Origin: Acridotheres tristis
Taxonomy: Eukaryota; Chordata; Aves; Passeriformes; Sturnidae
DNA length: 64,000 nucleotides
Assembly (NCBI GenBank): GCA_037013685.1
Contig: CM072887.1
Span: 51,759,154 to 51,823,153, forward strand
Reading direction: 5' to 3'
A model generated the notes under the pieces. That model saw only the letters and a list, made by a program, of their open reading frames with translations. It was not told the origin of the DNA and did no database searches. Within the stretch, counting starts at the first letter, position 1; the number at the start of each line of letters is the position of its first letter. This document shows positions 53,239 to 64,000 of this stretch, piece after piece. A program made the position numbers and the translations under genes.

Positions 53239-56080
53239 CAGACAGTGTTTCAACCAACAAATATCAGATATTACAGGGTTAAAATTAGGCCTGTGAATAG
53301 CAAAGCTTCTGGGAAGACACAAGCAACTGTATATTCCCATTGTGGTCCACATTAAATACTCAAAAGACTCTAAGGAGGTCAAGGATGAATTTTGAGTCTC
53401 CAAAACACTTCAATACTTTGACAAAATAAGCAGTACTCAGGGTTGCATGCAATTCCTAGGTAACATTTTTAAAGTTTAAAAAAAAAAAAAATTAGCTTGC
53501 ATTCAAACCTTTTCGTCAAAGAAATTTCAAGTTTCCTTATTTTAGTAAATGAGAAAAGCATTAAAACATTTTTTTTAATATTGAACAGACACTTATATTA
53601 AAACTGCCAATCTATTTTCTTTTGTGAATATCTGCTATCTCAGCTTGTATTTCTGGTATTTCAGCTTGCTGCTCACTTACCCCAGCCCTGCAGACCTTCA
53701 TGCTTCTCCTATTATTGGGTGTCCGTCTTTCCTGTTCAGTGCAGTCACAGCACAGACTGGGCTGGCATGGAAACGTGTTTGGTTCTGCAGGAAGCACAAC
53801 TTAAGTAAAAACAAAGGAAGGCCAAGGTTTCATAGACAACTTTGCAAATAAGGTGCAAGAGTAACCAGCAGATAACCTGCACTGGAGCATGACTTAATCT
53901 GCTCATTTCAGGATACCCCAGCTCATCTATCCAAGCACAGCATCTTCTGTGTCAGCTTGATTTTGCTGATTTTCACAGCGTGTGATAAAAGAGGGGCAGC
54001 ATCAAACCACATCTAAGAACAAACTAACCTAAAGTACTACTGAGAGTCTTACAAATCTCAGTTAGAATTAAAGCATCTGGAACTCAGTTCATCCCCTGAG
54101 AGCTTCTAGACTTCATGAAGGCAAAAAAAGCCCCAAGAGTCAAAGACTAAGATGTGATCAAGCTCAACATCAGCACTGCATCGTATCACATAACATGGAA
54201 AGAGTTTGTTTTTGAGGGTAGAGCTTATCAGAAGTCCCCCTTCCCATTTTTCTTCCTGGTTCTCCCCCTGGGTATAGTGAGCCTTTTGCAGCATCAGCCA
54301 CATGTATTATATTGTGGTAGTGGTTAAATGCAAAGCTTAGCAATCCATGTAAAAGCATCAGGGTTATTACTCTGGGCTCTTTCAGAAGCAATAGCAGCTG
54401 GTGCTGATAAGTTAAGGGAATAAATGCTACCAATTCAAGTCCCCTTCTTCCCCCCTTTGTTCGAGGGGTTCATTCCTTTACTGGAATAAAAAAGTCCACC
54501 TGCTTAACAAACACTTTCTCCCTCAAAACTGTTTTGAGACAGAGAAAGGCAGTAGTGGCAGCTGCTGGCTGAAAAGAGCAACTGCTTTTTTTCTTCCAAG
54601 TGGAATTAAGAATGAGTATATTAGATGGCACAGAAACAAGCACACGTATGCACTGACTGCCAAGATAAAAGAACCTGTGTTGCCTTTACACAACTTAATT
54701 TATGCCCCTGAGTCTCACCACGTACAGGAGTTGTCACTGAGTATCCCCAAACTGAAGAGTAGAAATCGTGCTGAGCCCCACAGAAGCCTCGTGAGTTTGG
54801 TCCACTTGCCCTGTTATTCACTGCTGCCTTAACTCTGGAAGAGAATAACCCTTGCCTTCCCCCAGGGCATCATGGCTTGCCTGCAGTTCTCCTGCCAGAA
54901 AACTGCTTTGTCACCAGCGATGTGACGATGATGTGACTCAACTGTTGTCACGTAGCCCTGGCTGGGCACGTAGAGGATGGCAGCAGCGTGCTGGGGACAG
55001 AAAGGTGATGTTGCTCAGCAGGAGGGTGGTGTTCACTGTGATGCAAAGCTTCTCATTTATTTGAAGAGGTGGCACAGAAGCACAGCTGGGACAGCCCGTG
55101 ACAGATGAACCGTAACAAATCATCTCTGAGCTGACAGCGGCTTTGGAGCCACAGCTGCTCTTGTCATCGCTGGGAGGAATAAAGCTCTACACAGTCAGCT
55201 GCAGCTGGCAGCGCTGACCCTCACAGCAGCAGCAAGAAAGACTCATCACTCTCTCCCTGAATCTTTGGAGATGAATCTTCCCTGCATCTATCCAGCTTTG
55301 AAGAGATGTGAGGACAAGAGAATAAAATAAGACTTTAAATCTCTTTTGATCAAAACTGAAGAAGAATCTCTTGTGAGGTGATTTCAAGGAGGACAAAGAG
55401 GAATGCTGATCACACCTGTTCATGCTCTGTGTCTCTTAGTATGGCTGGGTTGCTTCTCTCAACTGTCACGTTAGAGCAAAGGGAAGACTGAAATTGGAGC
55501 ATAACTAGATTGTCCTATATATAAATTAACATTTTATATGGTGTTTCACTGTGATTATTGGCTTTCATATGTCAACGCACTTGGAATAATTACCAATGGC
55601 ATTTATTAACTTAAATATCCCACTGGTATTAAAAGGAATACTACTACCAAGGGAAATAAAACTTCAACAACTTGTGATATCTAGATAACAACTAGTGAAG
55701 ACTTTAGACCAACTGCATATTTTTAACAGCAGCAACTTGTATTTTAGTTACCCTACTCCATTAAATAGATCACCTTGTTTACTTTTCAGTTCTCACAGAG
55801 CATATTGCTGCAGGTGTATTTCAGAGAAAACTTTAAACACAATGTTCAAACTACGTAGATGTATTTTTTTTAAAGTTTCATAATGTTTGAGAAAATACAT
55901 GTAATGACATATCCTGGAGTTTTACTATGTCTATTTTAGGTAGAAGACCTTTGTTTTGATGTTGAGATGCCTATTACTCTTCCTTTAAAATTCATGTCTC
56001 TTGTGAGATAGTCTTATCTCTCAAGAATAATTAGGATTGATTAATAATCATGCAAATTTTATAATCTCAAACTAAAAATG

Positions 56081-56642
56081 TGTGGTGGGTTGACCCTGGA
56101 TGAGCAGCAGATCTCCCATCAAATTGCTCACTCACTCCTACTCCCTTCCCTGAAACCAGCTGGATCAGGGAGAAAATAAAAAGGACCAGAGTAAACAAGC
56201 TCATGAGTAGAGACAAAGACAGGGAGATCAATTCCCAATTACTGTTGGTAGAAAACTAGACTTTATTCAGGGAAATTAACTTAATGTATTGTCGATTGAG
56301 ATAAACGTTTGGGCACTGATTTGGATAACAACAAACAACAGACTTCTGGCGGGGGAGGGAGGGGGCCCGCCCCACCATGGAGCTCCTCCTCCTCCTTCAA
56401 CCTTGGTGTTCCTCTGCTGCTTCTCACTCTTTTTGTCCCCTCCTCCTGCCCGTGCCCTATCTTAAATATGTTTTCACAGAGGTGCCACCAGCTGTGTCCT
56501 GTGCTGGGTCCAGTTTGAAGCTGGACCTGAATAGTCTGACCTGATAATCTGAAACCGTCCTGCAGGGCAGCGCTGGCCCCTTCCCACAGAAGCCAGTCCT
56601 GCAGCTACCCCTGCCAGCACCTGGCTACCTGCTCCACATACA
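56081..56642 (+). mobile_element. solo LTR of an avian endogenous retrovirus
   Basis: Starts TGTGGTGGGTTGACCCTGG and ends ...CCACATACA (TG...CA). In order it has the family blocks 'agacagggagatcaattccc', 'gggaaattaacttaatgtat', a pyrimidine-rich middle, 'tcttaaatatgttttcacag' and 'agaagccagtcctgcagc'. About 560 bases. No internal viral gene is present on either side, so it is a solo LTR. I could not identify a target-site duplication. Related to the fragment at 9030. Confidence 0.7.
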
Positions 56643-57289
56643 GTAGGTCATTATTCAGATAGGAGGCTACATGATACTTTTCCATTGTTTATCATTCTTT
56701 TGTTTCTGAACTGCTGTCTGTACATCTCAAGGGAAGCAATTAAAACTAATGTGGAAATAGCAAAAAGTGACAGATATTTTGGAAAACTTCTCTCCTTTTA
56801 GAAGCTGGGTATTATCTACACAAACAGTCACACGTTAATGAATGTGTGACCCTCTAGGTACTGCTACATCTAACTAGAAACACGCAGCATCGCCAGGGGA
56901 GGGCCTCATTCTGTGCTTGGGAGTCTCCTTTCTCCAGTCAGTCATTTCTGCTCTGAACTACAAAGATGAATGCCCTGTTATAAATAGCCTATGACTTTTT
57001 TGTTTACAAAGTAATATAAAAACTTTAAAAATACAGGGTTTTCAGCATGGGCTTGCAGCCCACTGGAATGAATTAGCTTTTTCTTGTGCAAACCAACAAA
57101 TGGGTCTCCTACTCAGCCATTTAAGACTACAGCTAATTTGCAGGACTTGGGCATATTTCTAAGGTCTCAGGCCTGGGAACGTGTGTAGCTAAATCACAAG
57201 CCCACAAGAGACAGGGACTCCTCATGCTCAGGCCCTTGCTTTTCCTCCCCTTGTAGGAAAGAAAGAAAACTGGGCATGCAGACAGTGAA

Positions 57290-58750
57290 GGATCAGGAGT
57301 GTCCTCCAGACAGGTCATCACCTGGCTGATAGAAGAACCAAGACCTTGCCTATTCCTCTGGAGACAATTTGCCTTTGGTCATTGCATATTTCACACATTT
57401 ACCTCTGTATCTATCCAAATCCATCTAGCTGAAGCAGCCTTGTTTGGAACACTTCACAGAATGGAGAATCCACTACTTCTTTGAGCTTTTTCCAATGTTA
57501 ATAATTTTCATCATAAAGTGTGTCTTGCTTCTTTTTATACTTGGCTCCAGCCTCAGGCATTACTGCTTGTTGTGCCTTTTCCTGCTAAATTAAAGTGCCT
57601 TTTGATACCAGCATTTTCATTTAGTTAAGTTTTTTTAGATAGTGAGAATTATTTAATTATGCTTTTCTCTGAAATAAGCTAAACAGACAAATCTCTTGCT
57701 GTGAGGCATTTTCTTCAGTTTTTGAACTTTACATTTTTTTAACACTTTCCCTTCTTGTAAAACAGCTTAGAAGCCTGGCCAGCAGTAGCAGACCCAGTAT
57801 TTTATCAGGTGAAATAAATTCCCTCCTCCCACTGCCCTACTTACCAATCTGAGGATTGTAGTAGCTCTTTTTGCAGGAAGATCTCAGGATTGCTAACATC
57901 CCCTACTGAGATGCCTGCTTTAATCTGTGCCTCTAAATCAGTTCTGCAGCTCTTAGAGCTAAATTACTGATTTTGAAGATATAGCCACATTCCTTGCTCC
58001 TAAATGCATAGCTTTGCATTTGCCTGCATTAAAAATGCATTTTGTCAGTAATGTTTCACTGCCTTGTCCTTAGTGCTATTCGCCTTTCTGGCAGTTTTAT
58101 GCCATGTATAGATTTGATTAACCACAGTGCTGTATCTGCTTTTTAGCCCTCTTTACTGTCAGAGCTGGTACTTGTCTCTGCAAAATCCCACCAGAAACAC
58201 TCCACTCAGCAAGGATTCCACATTGCAGACTACTTTGTAAGATCTCTAATTTCATTCACAATCCATTTTAAACCCACCTCATTCACATGAGTTATTGACA
58301 ATTTCTTTATTGAAACCTCAGGCACTATTTTATCAAATGCCCTGTGAATGAAATTTTATCTACAAATTGAGGTAGTAACCTCAAATAATAGTGTCAAAGG
58401 ACAGAGTGGGATAAGAACTCTTTTTTCCTCTAGAATAACATATCACTTAAAACTACTTTCTCATGGTTTACATCCTTATATTCCAGTTTTCAACTAACTC
58501 CAGTATAATCCTTTTTATTATTTTGCCTGCATAGCTGGTCTACTTCTTGCTGCCTATTTTCTTTTTCCAAATATTGTTAGCTAAGCATTTTGTCAGGCTC
58601 CTAGAATATATCAGACTCTATAAATTACATTTAACCTGCCCACCAGCTGGCTGGAATTCTCTTCAGCATGCTCTGTGCCACTCTTGATGACAAACTAGTC
58701 CAGTCTCTTCAAAAGATTGAAACAGGATGAACTGATCCAGATCAGTTCTG
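57290..58750 (-). repeat. possible ancient CR1/L3-like LINE remnant
   Basis: The plus strand shows weak blocks in the order of an antisense CR1/L3 element: 'gaatccactacttctttgag', 'ccaatgttaataattttcat', 'aaatgcatagctttgcattt', 'gccctgtgaatgaaatttta' and 'tttattattttgcctgcata'. Heavily diverged; could be several pieces. Confidence 0.4.
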
Positions 58751-61700
58751 GTTACTACTGCAAGTCATTAACTATATTGAGGAATGAGTTTGGCAGGAGA
58801 CTTAATTTTGTGCTTGATTTACCCATGTGTTTGAGCATAAGAGGAAGGAAGGTGTTAACTGTGCTCAAGTCTAGCAATATGTTCTCCCACAGTAAGTAGT
58901 ATGTGATACCATCTTGCATTGCTCAGGGTGACAAAGTAGAGCTGGTAGACTCCCACATTTCTTCTCAAAGTTAGCTCATGTACTTTGAAGAGAGATGATT
59001 CTCTTTAGAACTAAAACTGCAGAATTGGCTCCAGAACTTTGAATCTCTTGATACACTTTTCTTATGTGAGAAAGGAATTTCTTTAGAAGCATTTAATTAG
59101 GGGGCTATACAGTATGTTTAAAGCTATAGTAGGATTCCATCCAGTTACTGCTGTCCAAAAGAGAGAGCTGAGAAGTATTAAAATTACTGTTCTTTGGATC
59201 CCAGTTTATACCAAATCCAAGTCCTGGGTACTCCTCGTTGCATCTGTACCATGAGCAACCCAGTACAACGGTTTGCTTTCTCACATTTCAGCACTGCTCT
59301 CAAGACTCAAAATTCTTTGATGATCCAAGCTGTCTCTTCTGGCTGCCTGTGGGTGTACTGTCTGGTCCCTCAGGGAATTACAATAAGTATTCCTCCTGCT
59401 AGTTTGCCGAAACCCACTGCTTTGCAGTCCCATGTGACTTCTGTTGCAGCAAGGATCTGTGTCACTTTATTTTTGTGACATACTATTAGACATTGCTGCA
59501 GCCTGCAGTTCTCTGATTTCTGGCTTTCCAAAGGTTATGTTCAGTCTCTGCTGCTGCAGTCTGTACCTCTGTTCATCACCTGCTCCACAGGAAACTCCCC
59601 CTCTCAGTGAATTCATACAAGCCCAATGAATTAGGGTGAACTGTCCTGCCTTCCTATTCCTACCACAGGTGCACCTCAGGAACTGCTGTTTGATTTGTGG
59701 ATGTTTTCTCTTCATTCTTGTGGTGTCATGAAAAGCCCCTGCCCACCCTTGCCACCCTCTCCACCCTTACCATCACCAATAGATCAAATTCCTTTGAGGC
59801 TCTCTGGTATGCTCTGTGTAACACAGCTGGAAAGCCAAAGCATTGTGCTGAAGTTGGTTATATTTTGATTTTTTTTTCCTTTTTAATTGGCTCGATGAAT
59901 ACATCCAGGGAAATAAAGAACAAGGCAATAAAAGGGAAGCTATTAGAATGCAACACTGTGGAGCTGAAAAGCTGGCTTATTCAATCACTCTGAGTCAAGC
60001 ATAGATAACTGTAGTTATGGGGCTTCTCTGTGTCACTGCATTAGAAAAGTCATTGAGAGGAAGCACCTGGGGGGGAATATCCAGCTAACTTGGTGAGCTT
60101 GCTGCGTGTAAAGCTCCTGGGAGTAGCATTCAGCTCACAGAGTCAATGAACCAAGGTCAGAAAATTCAGATGCTAGTGTCATTTGAAGAAGCTAACTTTA
60201 ATAATGCATTTGAAGACATCTGTGTTGCCAGATTTTTGTTCAGATCCTACAGCCTCTGGTAGCTTCAAAGTAATGATTAAGCTTTTAAAAATGGTGCCCT
60301 GACTGCTGGCAACTTTTTTTTTGCACTGTAACATTTAAGCTTCACATATTTATCAGTAAAAAATTGATAATTTATACAAGAATTATATACATTTACTGTT
60401 TAAAAGCATCCTAAACAAACAATACAGTATTTTACCTTACCATGTCTATAAACTATAAAACACTTGTAAGATTCTATTTCAAACAAAATAACCTGTATTG
60501 TTCAAAAATCTCAACGAGATTATATTATTCAGTATTTATTTTAATCTTCTGCTAGGCAAAGAGTTGCAGCTCGCACCTGCAGAGGGCTGCAGTTTATACC
60601 TCTTTGTTCAGGCAGTGGCATTACCAATTGTGACATGTACAATGAGCACAGACCTGACAATAAATGTGACGGGCAGCCGTGGTGGGGAGGATCCAAACAT
60701 CCACTCCCTGTCCACATTCTTCTGGGTGCCAGCTGCTTGGCCACACCTTAGAGGGCTGAGTGAGAGGTTTGCACTGCGGGAACTGCCTCCAAATTCCAGT
60801 GTAGCTGTACATGGTGCACGCCCACAGGCAGCTGGGACTTACTTCACCCATTCTGGAAGAAAGGCTAGTACAGGAAACCGAGTGACACCAAGCATTGCCC
60901 ACCACAGGATTTCACCTCACCTGTGTTTCAAAGACATCTCATGAACTCTCCAATTCTTGGTACTACGCCTGCATGAGTTTTCCGCCTCCCAACTTTTCCT
61001 CATTCCCAGCAGCGTTAACATCTCAAACAAGACACATAGGCTTGTTCCAGATCCACAAACCTCAGTCTCAGGGGAGCATTTGACTTCACAGGTGCCTGTG
61101 AATCTTGTCCAGGCTTGTGCTTCAATCATCAGGTGTTCTGGCTAAGATATAAAATTGCTGCATCTCAGCCTAAGTTCAAGCACAAATATGTCTTCAGTGG
61201 TAATTATGGCTGTTTTGCCACAAATTTGATGAAGATTTGGCTGCTGATGGGATTAAAAACCTTTTCTCATTGCTACACAGTTCTGTTCTTGAAATGAACA
61301 CATGCTTTGCACCCTCTTTTGCATCAATCTGAACCTTTCTCTTTCTTCTGCCATATTTTGGAAATATCAAGCGTTCCATGAATTTTGCAGCTTCATTTGG
61401 TTAGTGCTAATGGCCTGATGATGCCAACACTGAGCTATCACTTCATTCTTTGGATTGAATTAATTCTGTAGTTACAGAGATGATGATGTCAGTAGGAATC
61501 ACTTTTGTAACAAGCGAATGTTGCCAGTGCCTAGGGAATACACAGGGAATCCTTAATCTCTCTGTGTTGCACAACAATTTGTATTTTTTCCTGGGAAATT
61601 CCTCCAATGTCCTTTCCCAAGTATTTTCCAAATCAATTCTTTCTGTTGGTCCTTGAAAACATCTTTTTTTTTTTTCTACTTGGATGTCTAGTTATGATGC

Positions 61701-64000
61701 TTCTATGCAGCTGAATCATGTCTAAAATAATTCCTCCCAGTATCATTACATTTTTATTCCCTAACTTTACAGACTTTAATATTTTATCAACAACATCAGA
61801 GAGGAAATTAGCTGAGCAGTAAATGGATTAACAGCATCTGCCTCATTCGCACCACTGCCCTCAAACTTTTCTAGCAAAGTATTAACACCCACCTGATATT
61901 TTGAAGTCATATTTACTAACTCTTCATGAGTTATCTTAAAATTAATCAATTAAATCATGGCTGTCAGTTGCACTGTGTGATTAGTAACTCGAGCATATAA
62001 TTATCGCCTAACTTAAAAATCTTGAGAGCAAATTCCATTGTACATCTTGCTCTTTGAATTTCTTCAGCTGATTACTTCTCAGTTGCATGCCACACTAAGA
62101 CTCTTCCAGAACAATGCTGAGATCCAATTCAAGACTGATGACTTGACATCATCAGTTGTCAAAATAATTTTAATCATCTGTTCTTTTGATGAAATTGTTT
62201 TCAACTCTGTGTCTTGCACTCAGGAATCCACACATAGTAGATTAGTGCAACAGCTTTTGGCACATCATAAAATTGATTTATTGTCATGAATTCCATGTTT
62301 TAATCTTGCAGACCTATCCAGATGCACATCTAGGATCTTTTCGTCACTAGCTTGCCTATAACTTCAGAGATGCCAGCAATCTTTCTATGACGTTGTTAAT
62401 TTTTATTATCTTTGAATAAATATATTTTCTTAGGGGATGGGGATTGCTTTTAGTATGCAACATTTTCTATTTCAGAAAATTTAGATGTGAGGCCATCATT
62501 CTCACCATCTACCACTGTATTTTGATTCTTTTCACATTTGATATTCACAGAGAAAAAATTTCCACCAAAAACCGCTTTGATGGCCACTATCTTTCTAGTG
62601 ATGATGTTATGAATGACCATCATTGTGGATATTGCATTGATATATCTGAATACAAGTGAGTTATGTTCATGCCTCCACTCAGGAGGTTTTTTTGTCCTTA
62701 CTTGACATACTGCCTCATATGCTACTGGTCCCTCATCCCACAACATCTTCCCTGACTTCCCAGAAACCTCTTCTTTATCAGTTCTACTGCCTTGCTCTTT
62801 GGAGAACATTTTTGTCATGCACAAACTGCAGTGCTTCTGATGATAGTGTCTCAGTCTGTGTCCTTTTACTCTTGCCTCAGTTTTCCATAATCTCCAACAG
62901 TAGAATCTAACTGTGGATTCTGGCAGTTCTCCAGATGATGCTCTCTCAGTTTATGGCTTGCCTTTCAGGAAAAGGAATGAAATCTTGTGATTTCAATGAG
63001 GATTAATGGGGCAAGCTTCTGTCCATCTCCCCACACTTCTTGTCATCTCAGTCACTTTTAGTCTTTTCACTTGGTTTTGGAATTTTTCCTTTTTTTTTTT
63101 TTTAACATTTCATTTCTTTAGTTTCTTCTCCTCTCTCTTCATTTACCTTTCTTCCCTGATTTCAGGATCTGAATTGGAGTAATTTTGGCAAGTGTTCGTC
63201 CTTTTCACTTGCCCCTCATTTCATCTCAGTCCACTTGGTTGTAATCACTCAATTTCCAAATTTTCTGGTTTTTTTTAAAATTGCATTTTATTCGATCATC
63301 TCTCCCTTCCAGAGCATTTGTTAGACTTTGTTCTCTGATTTCAAGATTTCATTCCCTTTCCTGAAAGGAACAAATATAGAAAATTCCTGAAAGGAGATAT
63401 ATGTGCTGTGGGTTTTAGAAATATGTCTTCTCTCTTTTCATACTTGTGTACTTTTGACACAAATCTACTAAAACCTGTCTACTTTTTAAACTTCAGATAA
63501 AATTATTAGTATCATATAAACAGCAACACTAGCAGTGGGTTTATGAAGAAAACTGGAATCTTGGCTTTAGAGACCCTCTCATCCATACAAATAAAACCTT
63601 TAAAAATGATGCAACAAGCTTGAAGTTTATTTACAAACTACACCTGACAACATGTGCTGTTTGCCACCTCAGATGACAGTAGCTGCCACATCAGCTCAAT
63701 GACAAAAATCCTGAAGTACGTTCATAGAGCTGATGAAAACAAGGATGCTTCCCTCATTAGAAAAATCATAAATGATAGAGAGAAGTCACTTAAAAGTCAA
63801 GTCACAGTTACATGATTTCTGCGGATGAGACTCTGCATTTGGCTGCCTCTCCATGAGGCAATTAGAAAACTCCATGACATTTAAATCATCTTTAGCATCT
63901 TCCTTTGGCTATAACTGCCTTATACAGACTCTTCTCTAAAATAAACATTCTTTCAAATTACAAAAAAAGTTAAAAATAGCTAAATGGCTTTGAAAGAAAA

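Larger units (their letters stand above)
52141..64000. other. upstream flank of TMEM181, no gene supported
   Basis: 11.9 kb of AT-rich sequence. No exon with recognisable homology on either strand; tubby-domain sequence of TULP4, the expected neighbour by synteny, was not found, so TULP4 probably lies beyond 64 kb. The region could include its 3' UTR. Contents recognised: a CAAAC simple repeat, a solo LTR and old LINE-like sequence, each listed separately. Confidence 0.6.

Noticed and set aside
53478..53491. A14 run as a possible processed-gene tail
   Set aside because: No retrocopy-like sequence upstream and no target-site duplication seen; treated as a simple homopolymer.
60498..60944. 148-codon plus-strand ORF upstream of TMEM181
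   Set aside because: No recognisable family, and overlapping open frames on the opposite strand of similar length suggest chance.

Overview
This is a vertebrate nuclear window, almost certainly from a bird and probably a songbird. The genes have short exons, long introns and GT-AG splicing. The recognisable interspersed repeats are mainly CR1 LINE fragments, plus a solo LTR of the avian ERV type that begins with TGTGGTGGGTTGACCCTGG. Repeat density is otherwise low. The songbird assignment is an inference from the repeat families, not a computed result.

Three protein genes can be read exon by exon. Their order and relative orientation match human 6q25.3 (TULP4-TMEM181-DYNLT1-SYTL3-EZR). (1) SYTL3, minus strand, ~1-9 kb: only the first two coding exons are present (start exon and zinc-finger exon); the rest lies left of base 1. 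(2) DYNLT1, plus strand, 9597-14338 plus 3' UTR: complete, 5 exons, 113 aa, starting in a CpG island and lying head-to-head with SYTL3. (3) TMEM181, minus strand, 51762-21243 plus a ~3.7 kb 3' UTR ending near 17.53 kb: complete, 17 coding exons, 518 aa, tail-to-tail with DYNLT1. Every junction was checked for splice sites, reading phase and protein continuity.

TMEM181 has two notable features. First, it has two first exons in two separate CpG islands 7.5 kb apart, and both end in the same phase (two bases of a codon). They therefore predict a 44-residue N-terminus or a three-residue one (MEP) on the same membrane protein. Second, intron 14 is a textbook minor-spliceosome AT-AC intron: donor ATATCCTT, branch site TCCTTGAC and acceptor AC. 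The protein only reads through if AT-AC boundaries are used.

The right-hand 12 kb (52.2-64 kb) is upstream of TMEM181. It has no exon I can support, although TULP4 would be expected further right by synteny. It holds a solo LTR, old LINE-like remnants and simple repeats. The GC-rich long ORFs in the three CpG islands and the many 60-150 codon ORFs elsewhere look like chance ORFs and were left out. I see no tRNA, rRNA, CRISPR or bacterial-type feature.
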